Source: Planctomycetota bacterium
GTDB lineage: Bacteria > Planctomycetota > SZUA-567
NCBI GenBank assembly: GCA_031270145.1
Contig: JAISYD010000236.1
Location: forward strand, 1-29,322
Direction: 5' to 3'
Length of the DNA stretch: 29,322 bases
Made by a program: the position numbers and the translations under genes. A model generated the notes under the pieces. That model made no database searches and was not told the origin of the DNA. It was given only the letters and a program-made list of their open reading frames with translations. This document shows, one piece after another, positions 7,423 through 16,876 of this stretch (positions within the stretch are counted from its first letter, which is position 1; each line of letters starts with the position of its first letter).

Positions 7423-8208
7423 ATGCTTACTCTGAAAGGGAAAATGTCCAAACGTCCCGTACTCGGCATGACGATCTACAGCGGTTCGTCCGCCGTCCTC
7501 GACATCATCGGCCGCTGGGGGCTCGACTTCGCCTTCATCGACGCCGAACACACCTCGATGGGCATCGACAGCGACATGGAAAAGCTGGTCATGGCCTCCA
7601 AGCTTTCCGGGGTCAGCCCGCTGGTCCGCGTCACCCGCGTCGACGACATTGAGATCCGCAAAGGCTTGGAGATGGGTGCCGACGGCGTCATCATCCCCCA
7701 CGTCAAGACGCTCGAGGACGCCCAGGGCTGCGTCCGCGCCGCCAAATTTCCGCCCAAGGGCCGCCGCGGCATCGACGCCACCGTCCGCGCCGCCAAGTTC
7801 GCCGCCAAGGGCTTCAACTACGACGACTATCTGAGCGAAGCCGACGACTGCTTGGTCATTCCCATGGCCGAGGATTTCGAGTTCATGGACAACATCGACG
7901 CCATTCTCGACGTCACCGGCCTCGATGTCATCAACTTCGGCCCCGCCGATTACGCCCTCTCCAAGTGTATGAAAACCTTCTATAACCTTGCCGAGCCGGA
8001 AATCCAGAAGGCCCTGAAGGAAATAGTGGAGAAGTCGCACAAGCGTGGCATCAAAGTCATGGCTCCGGTCATCCCGCCCACGGCGGACAGCCTGCAGGCC
8101 GCCATTGACGCCGGCGTCGACATGCTGATCATGGGCAGCGACATGCTCAACCTCAACCGCGCCTGCGCCTCCATCATGGAAGCCGCGGAAAAGGTGAAAG
8201 TTATCTGA
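7423..8208 (+). CDS. HpcH/HpaI-family class II pyruvate aldolase
   Basis: This is a 261-residue metal-dependent aldolase of the 2-keto-3-deoxy-acid type, which cleaves a 2-oxo-acid to pyruvate and an aldehyde. The active-site pattern is complete: FIDAEHTSMG with the catalytic His43, LVRV with Arg69 for the pyruvate carboxylate, GADGVIIPHVKT, and metal ligands Glu150 (MAEDFEF) and Asp176 (NFGPADYA). These positions fall within a few residues of those in HpaI. AAGGGGAAAG precedes the ATG. The natural substrate could be a 2-keto-3-deoxy sugar acid, as in RhmA or GarL, or 4-hydroxy-2-oxoheptanedioate-like. The adjoining sugar-type dehydrogenase favours a sugar-acid route. Confidence 0.88.
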   Translation: MLTLKGKMSKRPVLGMTIYSGSSAVLDIIGRWGLDFAFIDAEHTSMGIDSDMEKLVMASKLSGVSPLVRVTRVDDIEIRKGLEMGADGVIIPHVKTLEDAQGCVRAAKFPPKGRRGIDATVRAAKFAAKGFNYDDYLSEADDCLVIPMAEDFEFMDNIDAILDVTGLDVINFGPADYALSKCMKTFYNLAEPEIQKALKEIVEKSHKRGIKVMAPVIPPTADSLQAAIDAGVDMLIMGSDMLNLNRACASIMEAAEKVKVI

Positions 8209-8393
8209 TTCCAAATGTCTCGTAAAAAAGGACGCGCCGATCCCGAAAGGGGCGACTCGGTTCCATTCCGGCATCGCGACTAAAATGGGCACGGATATCG
8301 CGCCTGTCGGATCCGGGCCAATTCCGAGGGCGGTGATATCCCTGACGGCCCAGACAATCTTTAATCACGACTCAATTCGCAAAGGCGACATCT

Positions 8394-9212
8394 ATGGACA
8401 AACTGTTTGATCTCAAAGACCGGGTTATCGTGGTGACTGGCGGTCTCGGCCAAATCGGCCGGGAGTTCGTGATGGAACTGCACGGCCGGGGCGCCAAGGT
8501 GGCGGTCCTCAACCGCCGGATGCCCGACAAGGCCGCCATCGCCGACCGCTATCCGGTGGACAGCGAAAACTTTGGCCTGTTCAAGGCCGACATCACCAGG
8601 AAGAAGGAGCTGCAGGACGCCCTCGCCGCCGTCAAGGAGCGCTGGGGCATACCGCACGGCCTGGTCAACAACGCCGGCATCGACACCCAACCCAGCGCTC
8701 CGCCCGAGGTCAGCGGGCCCTTCGAGTTCTTTCCCGAGGAGGTCTGGCGCGAGGTGGTGGACATCAATCTCACCGGCACCTTCCTGACCTGCCAGGTGTT
8801 CGGCGGCGCGATGGCGGAGGCGGGTCGGGGTTCCATCGTGAACGTCGGTTCGATCTACGGCCTGCTGTCGCCGATTCAGGACATCTACGCGTACAAGAAG
8901 GAAAAGACCGGAGTCCCGTTCATCAAGCCGGTGGCGTATTCGGCGTCGAAATCGGGGCTGACGAACCTGACGCACTATCTGGGGACGTACTGGGCGAAGA
9001 GGGGGGTGCGGGTGAATCTTCTGGTCCCTTCGGGGGTGGGTCGGGATACGCAGGACGCGGAGTTCGTGAAGAACTACACGGAGCGGATGCCGATCGGTCG
9101 CATGGCTCGGGCCGACGAATACAACGGGGCGGTGGTGTTCCTGCTGGCGGACGCGTCCATTTACATGACCGGGACGCAACTGGTCGTCGACGGCGGCTGG
9201 ACCGCGTGGTAG
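8394..9212 (+). CDS. Short-chain dehydrogenase/reductase (SDR family)
   Basis: This is a 272-residue cytoplasmic NAD(P)-dependent oxidoreductase with a Rossmann fold. The cofactor motif is TGGLGQIG (residues 15-22), NNAG is present, and the catalytic set is Ser153 (NVGSIYG), Tyr182 and Lys186 (YSASK). The C-terminus VVDGGW is typical of classical SDRs such as gluconate and sugar dehydrogenases. About 28 residues separate the catalytic Ser and Tyr, more than the usual dozen, because of a YKKEKTGVPFIKP segment seen in a subgroup of these enzymes. It lies 185 bases behind the aldolase gene. That gap has no promoter or gene I can support, so the two are probably co-transcribed and act on one sugar or sugar-acid pathway. 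Confidence 0.88.
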   Translation: MDKLFDLKDRVIVVTGGLGQIGREFVMELHGRGAKVAVLNRRMPDKAAIADRYPVDSENFGLFKADITRKKELQDALAAVKERWGIPHGLVNNAGIDTQPSAPPEVSGPFEFFPEEVWREVVDINLTGTFLTCQVFGGAMAEAGRGSIVNVGSIYGLLSPIQDIYAYKKEKTGVPFIKPVAYSASKSGLTNLTHYLGTYWAKRGVRVNLLVPSGVGRDTQDAEFVKNYTERMPIGRMARADEYNGAVVFLLADASIYMTGTQLVVDGGWTAW

Positions 9213-9401
9213 GGGGGGCCGAAAGTCGAGTATATCCAGAGCGGCAAGAAGGCCGAAGGCTTTGACGAGATCATGGTTCCCGGCGAACCGGAGGCGCGGG
9301 CGCGGGAGCGCCAGCTCAGGGACGGTATCGCCTATCCGCCGGAGGTGATCGCGCAGAACAACGAGGTGGCGGTTAAATACGGCGTTGCTGAAATCGTGTG
9401 A
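9213..9401 (+). pseudogene. C-terminal remnant of an Ldh_2-family (malate/lactate/sulfolactate) dehydrogenase
   Basis: Directly after the SDR stop codon (TAG 9210-9212), and in the same frame, an open stretch encodes about 62 residues containing FDEIMVPGEPEARARER and GIAYPPEVI, ending at TGA 9399-9401. The PGE..., ...R(D/E)GI..P motif is the typical C-terminal end of Ldh_2-type NAD(P)-dependent 2-hydroxyacid dehydrogenases such as AllD, YiaK and ComC. No start codon with a ribosome-binding site is seen, and the other ~80% of the gene is missing. It is best read as a deletion scar. A readthrough extension of the SDR is a remote alternative. Confidence 0.65.
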
Positions 9402-9456
9402 TTTCGGTGGTGGTGGAGTGATTCCTTTTTGCGGCGACTTTTTAAGGAGGCGTCAA

Positions 9457-10650
9457 ATGAAGGCGAGAACACTGACAGGAATGGCATTGGGACTGGCTCT
9501 GGCGCTCGCGCTGAGCATGGTCGCCCCGGGCGGGGGCGGGCGGGCCGGGGCGGCCGATGGCCTGAAGATCGGCGTCTGCCTGCGCATCACCGGCGAGATC
9601 GGCTACAAGCTGCGACAGACGGTGGAGAAGGCCTTCGACGACATCAACAAGGCCGGCGGCATCAACGGGCGGAACGTGCAGCTAATCATCTACGACGAAG
9701 CCAGCAGCCCCGCCACCGCCACCGACGCGATCAACCGCCTCATCCACAACGACAACGTGCTCTTGGTCATGGGCCCCACCACGTCCAGCTCCGCCCTCGC
9801 CACCATCGGCCTGGGCGATCGCGCCCGCTGCGTCCTCATCACCCCGCAGGCCAGCAACACTCAGCTGACCCACCAGCGCAGTGAATGGTTCTTCCGCATG
9901 GCGGTGGCCGACGTGTACCACGCCCATACTTTGGCCGACTACCTCGCCGGCGATCGCGGCTTCAAGCGTTTTGGCGTCGTCTACGAGACCGAGGCTCTGG
10001 GCGTCGGCCAGTCCAAGGACTTCATCGACCGCCTCAAGGCGAAATGGAACGTCGAGCCGCTGCTGGTCGAGAAGTTCAGCCTGGGCGACATCGACTTCAA
10101 GTCCCAAATGCTGAAAGTGAAGGAGGCGAATCCCGAGGTCGTGGTCATGGCCGGCCACGAGGTGGAGATGGCGCGGGCGATCTCGCAGGCGTACGACGTC
10201 GGGCTGTCCCGCGACATCGTCAAGGGCGGCTTCTCCTCGATGTCCTCGAACGAGTACTTCGCCACCGCCGGCAACGCCGCGACCGGTTCCATCTTCGTCA
10301 CCACCTTCAGCCCCAACAACCCGGATCCGCGCATCCAGGCGTTTGTCAAGGATTACGAGGCCACCCTGGGCACCCCTCCGGATCACAACCACGCGCAGGC
10401 GTACGACGCGGTCCAGATCATCGCCATGGCGCTCAAGCAGGCGGACATCCAGAACACCGCCGCCTCCCTGGCCAAGGATCGCGAGAACATCCGCGACGCC
10501 CTCGGCACCATTAAGGATCACAAGGGCCTGTCCGGCGTCTGCTCGTTCGGCCCCAACCCCACCCCGGAAGACCGCGACGGCATGAAGCAGTCCTCGGTGT
10601 GGCAACTGAAGTCCGACGGCAGCTTCGATCTGCTCAAGGCGGCCGAGTAG
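9457..10650 (+). CDS. ABC transporter substrate-binding protein, branched-chain amino acid (LivJ-like) family
   Basis: This is a 397-residue periplasmic binding protein. A signal peptide (MKARTLTGMALGLALALAL, then Gly-rich to about AGAAD) is followed by the Peripla_BP_6 fold: LKIGVCLRITGEIG, KAFDDINKAGGINGR, LIYDEASSPATATDAINRL, MGPTTSSSALA, FFRMAVADVYHA, VVMAGHEVEMARAISQA, HNHAQAYDAVQII. ATG 9457 is set by a perfect AAGGAGG six bases upstream, although the frame is open from 9385. It heads the livHMGF cluster. The family binds branched-chain amino acids, amides, urea or aromatic acids. The fucose-isomerase and sialate-lyase-like genes at the end of this operon make a non-amino-acid ligand plausible. 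Confidence 0.92.
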   Translation: MKARTLTGMALGLALALALSMVAPGGGGRAGAADGLKIGVCLRITGEIGYKLRQTVEKAFDDINKAGGINGRNVQLIIYDEASSPATATDAINRLIHNDNVLLVMGPTTSSSALATIGLGDRARCVLITPQASNTQLTHQRSEWFFRMAVADVYHAHTLADYLAGDRGFKRFGVVYETEALGVGQSKDFIDRLKAKWNVEPLLVEKFSLGDIDFKSQMLKVKEANPEVVVMAGHEVEMARAISQAYDVGLSRDIVKGGFSSMSSNEYFATAGNAATGSIFVTTFSPNNPDPRIQAFVKDYEATLGTPPDHNHAQAYDAVQIIAMALKQADIQNTAASLAKDRENIRDALGTIKDHKGLSGVCSFGPNPTPEDRDGMKQSSVWQLKSDGSFDLLKAAE

Positions 10651-10663
10651 GGTTTTGCGCATC

Positions 10664-10702
10664 TCTCCGGGCGGTTCCGGTATCCGCCCGGAGAAGCGTT
10701 TT
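10664..10702 (+). terminator. Intercistronic hairpin between binding-protein gene and livH
   Basis: An 11-bp perfect stem, TCTCCGGGCGG (10664-10674) with CCGCCCGGAGA (10684-10694), has a 9-base loop and is followed after four bases by TTTT. The short T-run suggests a leaky terminator or an mRNA-stabilising end. Either would leave more binding protein than membrane protein, as is common in ABC-importer operons. Confidence 0.6.
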
Positions 10703-10721
10703 ATACTATCAAGGAACAGCA

Positions 10722-11633
10722 ATGGGCATGGAATCGTCACCGCTCGCGCACTTCATCGATTTGGTGATTACCGGCCTAGCGGTGGGAGCGCTATACGGGC
10801 TAGTGGCACTGTCGATATCCATTATTTACGCCGGGCTCGACATCGTGCATTTCGCGCAGGGCGAGATCCTCACCATGGGCGCGTTCTTCTGCTGGGTCCT
10901 TGTCTACAATCAAGGGTTGAGCATGCCGGCGGCGTGCCTGCTGGCCGTGGCCGCGACGGTAGTGGTCGCGGTGATCATCCAGCGTGTCGTCTACAACTCC
11001 ATCCTCAAATTCGGCGGCGGCTTCACCGTCCGGGGCATCACCTTCATGGTGGCCGGGTTCGGCGTTTCCACCGTCCTCCAGAACCTCTACTGGATCATCT
11101 GGAACCCGATGCCGAAGCCGTTCGCCTTCGAGCTCGGGTCGCCCATCGTGCTTGGTTCCATCCGCCTCCAGCCGGTGTACGCGCTGATTCTGGCGGTGTC
11201 GATGGTGCTCATGATCGCCCTGGCCGTATTCTTCAAGAAGACGCGGCTCGGTCTGGCCGTGCTGGCCGTCTCCTATAACAAGCCCGTGTCATCGCTCATG
11301 GGAATCAACGTCAACCGCACCATGTCGGTGACCTTCGGCCTGGCGGCTGCGTTGACCGCCGCCGCCGGCATTCTTATCGCGCCCATCACCTTCGTCCAGT
11401 ACAACATGGGGCTGGTCATCCTCCAGAAGGCGTTCTGCGCCGCCGTTATCGGCGGCTTCGGCAACGTCACCGGCTCCATTCTGGGCGGCCTGATTCTGGG
11501 AGTGGCGGAAAGCCTGGGCGCCGGCTACATTTCCACCGGCCACAAGGACATGATCGGCTTCATCATCATGATCGTCATGCTCATGATTCGTCCCGGCGGC
11601 ATCTTCAACTTCCGGGTCAAGCAGAAGGCGTGA
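10722..11633 (+). CDS. livH: Branched-chain amino acid-type ABC transporter permease, LivH family
   Basis: This is a 303-residue inner-membrane permease. The N-terminus (LVITGLAVGALYGLVALSIS, IIYAGLDIVHFAQGEILTMG) is diagnostic of LivH. So is the late segment LIAPITFVQYNMG with AFCAAVIGGFGNVTGSILGG. AAGGA at 10711-10715 precedes ATG 10722; the frame upstream overlaps the binding-protein gene and is not used. LivH forms the channel with LivM. Its stop overlaps a possible GTG start of livM. Confidence 0.93.
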   Translation: MGMESSPLAHFIDLVITGLAVGALYGLVALSISIIYAGLDIVHFAQGEILTMGAFFCWVLVYNQGLSMPAACLLAVAATVVVAVIIQRVVYNSILKFGGGFTVRGITFMVAGFGVSTVLQNLYWIIWNPMPKPFAFELGSPIVLGSIRLQPVYALILAVSMVLMIALAVFFKKTRLGLAVLAVSYNKPVSSLMGINVNRTMSVTFGLAAALTAAAGILIAPITFVQYNMGLVILQKAFCAAVIGGFGNVTGSILGGLILGVAESLGAGYISTGHKDMIGFIIMIVMLMIRPGGIFNFRVKQKA

Positions 11634-11653
11634 AATTCGCTTCGGGGTTTGCC

Positions 11654-12605
11654 ATGCTTAAGAAAACAATACTGGCGGCGGTGTGCGCGACGCTGTTCTT
11701 TTTGCCGCGGGTGCTGCCGAACCATTATTATGTCCATATGTGCGTCATGATCGGCATCAACATTCTACTGGCGGTCGGGCTGAACCTGCTCACCGGCTAT
11801 ACCGGCCAGATCAATATGGGCCAGTACGGGTTGTTCGCCATCGGCGCCTACGCCTCGGCCGTCCTGTCCCGAAACCTCGGCGTCGATGTCTGGCTGGCCA
11901 TGCCCCTGGCCGTGCTGACGACCGCCGTCTTCGGTTTCTTCGTCGGTTTCCCCTCGCTTCGGGTCGAGGGGCCGTACCTGGCGCTGGTGACCATGGGCTT
12001 CGCCGAGTCGGTGCGCATCTCCTTCAACAATTCGGTGTACCTGGGAGAGGCCATGGGCGTGGCGGGAATACCCGCGCCCTCGTGGTTCGGCGCGCAGCTG
12101 TATTCGGCGGAGAAGTTTTTCTACATCGTCTACACGCTGGTGCTCTTTGGGCTCCTGTTCAACCACAACCTCATCGAATCGGCGCTCGGGCGGAAATTTC
12201 GGGCCGTCCGCGACGACCCCCTCGCAGCCAACGTCGTCGGCGTCAACGTCAAGTGGGTAAAACTGACCGCCTTCTGCCTCTGCGCCGCCTACGCGGGGCT
12301 GGCCGGCAGCCTCTACGCCCATTACACCGGCTACGTCAACCCGAGCATCTTCACCCAGGTCATTCAGACCAACTTCCTGCTGATGATCGTGCTGGGCGGC
12401 CTCGGCTTCAAGTGGGGCGGGGTCATCGGCGGCGTGGTAGTGACCATCTTCTTCGAAATGACCCGGCAGTTCGTGCAGTACCAGATGGTCGTCTTCGGCT
12501 TGATGATGATCCTCATCGTGCTATTCTTTAGCCGGGGCGTGAGCGGGTTCGTCCAGAATCTGGCGAAGCTGCTCCGGGGTCCGGCGCCGGCGGAGGGGGA
12601 TCCCG

Positions 12606-12613
<8 letters not shown>
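11654..12613 (+). CDS. livM: Branched-chain amino acid-type ABC transporter permease, LivM family
   Basis: This is a permease of about 319 residues with eight or more hydrophobic segments and the LivM signatures LNLLTGYTGQINMGQYGLFAIGAY, split by the usual loop, FPSLRVEGPYLALVTMGFAE, and the ATPase-docking stretch GRKFRAVRDDPLAANVVGVN. Two starts are possible. ATG 11654 has a GGGG run six bases upstream. GTG 11630 overlaps the livH stop (GTGA), which would couple translation but leaves the nearest AGAAGG too close. The 3' end overlaps livG by eight bases. Confidence 0.91.
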
Positions 12614-13364
<751 letters not shown>

Positions 13365-13367
13365 GGT

Positions 13368-14084
13368 ATGCTGCGGATTTCCGATCTGGTGGCCGGCTAT
13401 GGCAAGATGAAGGTCCTGCACGGCGTCGATTTCGCGGTGCGGGACGGCAGCTTCACCTCCATCCTCGGCGGCAACGGCTGCGGCAAGTCCACCATCCTCA
13501 AGGTCGTGTCGGGCCTCGTGCCGGTCATGTCCGGCGACGTCAAGCTGGCGGGAAAGTCGATTGTCCGGGTCAAGCCGCACCACATCGTGCGCGAGGGCAT
13601 CGCCCACGTCACCCAGGGCAAGGACGTGTTCCCGTCCCTCAGCATCGCGGAAAACCTGATGCTGGGCGCCTACGTCATCGATGACAAGGATATCATCCAA
13701 TCCGACATGAAGCGGGTCTACGCGATCTTTCCCCGGCTCCGGGAGAAGCGAAACCAAGCTTCGGGCCTGCTCAGCGGCGGCGAGCAGCAGATGCTGGCCA
13801 TCGCCCGCGGCCTGATGTGCCGGCCGAAGCTGCTGATCCTCGACGAGCCGTCCGCCGCTCTCTCGCCCAAGCTGACCGAGGACATCTTCGCCAAGATCGC
13901 GGAAATTCATAGGGGCGGCCTCACCATCCTGCTGGTGGAGCAGAACGTCCGCATGGCGCTCAAGTATTCCGACTACGCCTACATCCTCAAGGACGGGCGC
14001 ATCGTCTTCGAGGGCGAGGCGAAGGAGTTGTTGGAACACGAGGATTTGAAATCGTTTTATCTGGGCCGCAGCAAGTCGCACTGA
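13368..14084 (+). CDS. livF: Branched-chain amino acid-type ABC transporter ATP-binding protein, LivF family
   Basis: This is a 238-residue ATPase with Walker A (GGNGCGKST), Q-loop region HVTQGKDVFPSLSIAENL, signature LLSGGEQQML, Walker B (LLILDEP), SAALSP and H-loop LLVEQNVRMAL. All are typical of LivF. It starts three bases after the livG stop with GGAGA upstream, and completes the ABC importer. Confidence 0.94.
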   Translation: MLRISDLVAGYGKMKVLHGVDFAVRDGSFTSILGGNGCGKSTILKVVSGLVPVMSGDVKLAGKSIVRVKPHHIVREGIAHVTQGKDVFPSLSIAENLMLGAYVIDDKDIIQSDMKRVYAIFPRLREKRNQASGLLSGGEQQMLAIARGLMCRPKLLILDEPSAALSPKLTEDIFAKIAEIHRGGLTILLVEQNVRMALKYSDYAYILKDGRIVFEGEAKELLEHEDLKSFYLGRSKSH

Positions 14085-14127
14085 GATTTGCGCTGTCGCG
14101 CCCCCTGCATAGACAAGGACAAGAACA

Positions 14128-15840
14128 ATGGCCAAGGCAAAGAATCTGGGCGAGAGCACGAAGGCCGACGTCAGGCTGCCGATGATCGGCGTCTTCGCCA
14201 CCAACGATCCGCGCATCGACAAGAAGTTCTGGACCCGGGGCAAGAACATCGTCAAGATGGCCGCCGAGGTCATCGCCAAGGGCGTCAAACTGCCCGGCGG
14301 CGCCGCGCCGCAGGTCGTGTACACTCCAACCCTGGTCATGGGCGAGCGCTCGGCCGACATCGCCGCCCGCCAGCTCAAGGAGGCCGGCGCCGACATCCTG
14401 GTCTGCGTCCCCGACGCCTGGTGCTTCCCGCAGCCCACGCTCCTCTCCTTCCTCGCCCATTTTCCGAAGGAAACGCCCCTCAACATCACCTGCGGCAACT
14501 CCGCCACTCTGCCGGGCGTGGTGTTCGCGCAGGCCGCCGCGGGCGCCCTGGCCCAATCCGGCCGCATGGCGCACCTCAACGTCGGCTCCTGGCCGGACGA
14601 CGGCGACGACCCGACGATGAGCAAGCAAACTGCCGTCGACCTGGTCGACTGGTGCCAGGCGGCGCTGGCGCACGCCGGTTTGAAGGGGCGCCGGGTGGTG
14701 GTGTTCGGCCACGACTCCATGGGCATGGAGACGGCCCTGGCGCACGTCATTCCCACCCGCCGCGCCTTCGGCCTCGAAATCACCCGCCTGGACATGAAAC
14801 TGGCCGCCGATCTCCTGGCCAAGAAGGCGTACAAGGCGTCGGAACTCAAGACCCTCCGCGGCTGGCTCGAGAAGCACGTCGGCAAGCGCCTGATCATCAA
14901 GACAAAGGCCCAGTTGGAGAGCTTCGAGCAGGGCCTGGCCCTATATCTGGTCCTCCGCGATCTCATGGCCGACATCAACGCGGTGGGCGGGGGCTTCATG
15001 AACCAGCTCGAATGGAGTTCCGACGCGCGCGGCATTCCGCTGCCGGTCGTCGACGTCATGGAATCGCTGTTCAATTCCTCGTTCGATCACAACGGTCCCA
15101 AGGCGCCGCTCCCCTACGCGACCGAGGCCGACATCCAGGCGCTTTTGACCCAGCTTTACTTCACCTGGCTGTCGGGCGGCAATCCGCCGCTGTTCATGGA
15201 TTTCCGCAAGGTCTGGGAACCGTGGGAGGTCAGGCCCATCGCCGACAAGCTGGGCGTCCCCTATTCCGAGTCGGACATCTGGGCGACCAAGGGTTTCGTC
15301 GATGGCGACAATTCCGGCTCCGCCGCCCTCGACTGGGCCGCGCGGCCCGGCGCGAAGGTGGAGAAAATCATGGCCAATATCGCCATGCCGCTGGCGGATC
15401 CCTACTACTTCGCCGGCGGTGGCAATTCGGTGACCTTTGTGTCGCCTGGCGGCATCGAGGGCATCGCCGGCCGCCTGGCCTACAGCGCGGTGGCGGACCA
15501 GTTCACCATGATCTGGGACGAAGCGACGACCACCGAAATGCCGGAGAAGTTGTCCGAGGCCATCCGCAAGACCTCGAACCACGACTGGCCGCACACCTGG
15601 ATCGTGCCCAAGTACGCCTCGATGTTCGAATACAAGCATTACGCCCCGGCCAACCACCTGCACATGACCTGGGGCCTGCGCCCGGCGCGTCTGCAGTACT
15701 GGATGGACCTTGCCAACGTCATGTCCTGCACGCCGTGGGCGGCGCGGCCGGCCTTCATCGAGGGCGTGGATCGGCCGCTGCCCATCACCCATCTCTTGAA
15801 CGGCGGCGAAGTGACCGCCAAGCGGTTGCTCAATTCGTAA
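14128..15840 (+). CDS. fucI: L-fucose isomerase family aldose-ketose isomerase
   Basis: This 570-residue enzyme resembles E. coli FucI (591 residues) along its length: VCVPDAWCFPQPTLL, INAVGGGFMNQLEW, LFNSSFDHNG, GSAALDW, FAGGGNSVTF, TTWIVPKY-like TWIVPKYASMF. The Mn-binding/catalytic residues are present at matching spacing: Glu333 (ATEAD), Asp358 (FMDFR) and His510 (ANHLHM). Such enzymes interconvert L-fucose/L-fuculose, D-arabinose/D-ribulose or related sugars; the exact sugar is not readable here. No fuculokinase or fuculose-phosphate aldolase gene is in the window. AAGGA lies 8 bases before the ATG. It follows livF by 43 bases, within one operon. Confidence 0.82.
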   Translation: MAKAKNLGESTKADVRLPMIGVFATNDPRIDKKFWTRGKNIVKMAAEVIAKGVKLPGGAAPQVVYTPTLVMGERSADIAARQLKEAGADILVCVPDAWCFPQPTLLSFLAHFPKETPLNITCGNSATLPGVVFAQAAAGALAQSGRMAHLNVGSWPDDGDDPTMSKQTAVDLVDWCQAALAHAGLKGRRVVVFGHDSMGMETALAHVIPTRRAFGLEITRLDMKLAADLLAKKAYKASELKTLRGWLEKHVGKRLIIKTKAQLESFEQGLALYLVLRDLMADINAVGGGFMNQLEWSSDARGIPLPVVDVMESLFNSSFDHNGPKAPLPYATEADIQALLTQLYFTWLSGGNPPLFMDFRKVWEPWEVRPIADKLGVPYSESDIWATKGFVDGDNSGSAALDWAARPGAKVEKIMANIAMPLADPYYFAGGGNSVTFVSPGGIEGIAGRLAYSAVADQFTMIWDEATTTEMPEKLSEAIRKTSNHDWPHTWIVPKYASMFEYKHYAPANHLHMTWGLRPARLQYWMDLANVMSCTPWAARPAFIEGVDRPLPITHLLNGGEVTAKRLLNS

Positions 15841-15862
15841 TCGCGCCACCACCACAACCAAT

Positions 15863-15898
15863 GCGGCGGCCTGTGTCCAAGAGGGGCGGGGCCGCCGC
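15863..15898 (+). repeat. Stem-loop upstream of the sialate-lyase-like gene
   Basis: GCGGCGGC (15863-15870) pairs perfectly with GCCGCCGC (15891-15898) across 20 bases. It ends immediately before an in-frame ATG at 15900 and 20 bases before the better start at 15918. It may adjust translation or mRNA decay between the isomerase and lyase genes. Confidence 0.45.
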
Positions 15899-15917
15899 CA
15901 TGAAAAAGGAACGCGGC

Positions 15918-16805
15918 ATGGATCTACAAGGCATCTACCCCGCGCTGATGTCGCCATTCAAGGGGGACTTCGGCCTCGACTTCGACACGCTCCGCCTGTT
16001 GGTGCGGAAACTGGTGGCGAAGGACGTGCGCGGGTTCTATTTGTGCGGTACCTCGGGCGAACTGTTCGCCCTAACCGTCGCGGAGCGGAAGAGGATCGTG
16101 GAAACGGTCAGGGAGGAGGCCGGCGGCAAATCGGTCATCGTCCATGTCGGGGCCATGAACGCGAACGACGCGAAGGAATTAGCCAAGCACGCGGCCGCGA
16201 GCGGCTGCGACGCCATTTCGGCCATTCCCCCGTTTTACTGCAAATACACCAAAGACGAGGTCACCGCCTATTACCGGAGCCTCATGGACGCGTCCGGGCT
16301 GAAGATGTTCCTCTACAACATCCCGGCCTTCACCGGCGTCAACCTGGACGTCGCCTATTACCGGGAGCTACTGTGCACCGGCAGCGTGGCCGGGGTCAAG
16401 CACACCTCGCACAACCTTTTCGAGATGGAACGACTCCGCGCCGCCTATCCCGAGGGCGTCGTTCTTTCCGGGTACGACGAGGTGTTCTGCGGCGCACAGG
16501 TCATGGGCGCGACCGGCTGCATCGGCACCAGCGTCAACGCGCTTCCCGGGTGTTTTCAGAAGATTGCCGGCTATCTCGGGGCCGGCGACGTTGCGGCCGC
16601 CCTGCGGGTGCAGAGTGAACTGAACACCCTGATCGCCGCGTTTCTCGACACCGGCAATTTTTTCGCCTGCGTCAAGCACGCGTTGACGCTGCAGGGCATT
16701 CCCATGGGCGCCTGCCGACCGCCGTTCTTGCCGCTTTCCGAGGCGCAGAAAAAAACGGTGGGGGAGGTGTACGCTCGCTGCGAGGAGAACGTGCAATCGA
16801 TGTAG
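15918..16805 (+). CDS. nanA: N-acetylneuraminate lyase / dihydrodipicolinate synthase family aldolase
   Basis: This 295-residue (beta/alpha)8 Schiff-base aldolase releases pyruvate from a 2-oxo-3-deoxy acid. Active-site elements are GTSGE (44-48), catalytic Tyr133 (YNIP), Schiff-base Lys161 (GVKHTS) and GYDE (185-188). All sit at a constant offset of about minus four from E. coli NanA, and the G-x-D-E motif is the mark of the sialate-lyase subgroup rather than DapA. ATG 15918 has AAGGA seven bases upstream; ATG 15900 would add six residues but lacks a site. The substrate may be sialic acid or another long 2-keto-3-deoxy sugar acid. No sialic-acid kinase, epimerase or nagAB is present, so the symbol is by similarity. 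Confidence 0.82.
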   Translation: MDLQGIYPALMSPFKGDFGLDFDTLRLLVRKLVAKDVRGFYLCGTSGELFALTVAERKRIVETVREEAGGKSVIVHVGAMNANDAKELAKHAAASGCDAISAIPPFYCKYTKDEVTAYYRSLMDASGLKMFLYNIPAFTGVNLDVAYYRELLCTGSVAGVKHTSHNLFEMERLRAAYPEGVVLSGYDEVFCGAQVMGATGCIGTSVNALPGCFQKIAGYLGAGDVAAALRVQSELNTLIAAFLDTGNFFACVKHALTLQGIPMGACRPPFLPLSEAQKKTVGEVYARCEENVQSM

Positions 16806-16876
16806 CGCTTTGTTAAGGGCGCGGACGAATCGCTTGATTCCGAGACTCTCAATGAGGCGCATCTCACTTTTGTGTA

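Noticed and set aside
8215..8283. Short open frame (22 codons) between the aldolase and SDR genes
   Set aside because: It has no ribosome-binding site, no recognisable product and a length expected by chance.
8394..9401. SDR plus Ldh_2 tail as a deliberate TAG-readthrough or pyrrolysine fusion
   Set aside because: The shared frame is suggestive, but the tail is only the end of an unrelated fold, no recoding signal is visible, and the SDR C-terminus is complete. A deletion scar is simpler.
14088..16805. Single 905-codon plus-strand frame ending in the sialate-lyase gene, suggesting a fusion protein
   Set aside because: Its first two thirds are an out-of-frame shadow of the fucI gene (Arg/His-rich, no domain). 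The lyase has its own start and ribosome-binding site at 15918.
16806..16874. Possible terminator after the sialate-lyase gene (GCGC...GCGC dyad)
   Set aside because: The dyad is only four bases long with no T-run, so it is not supportable.
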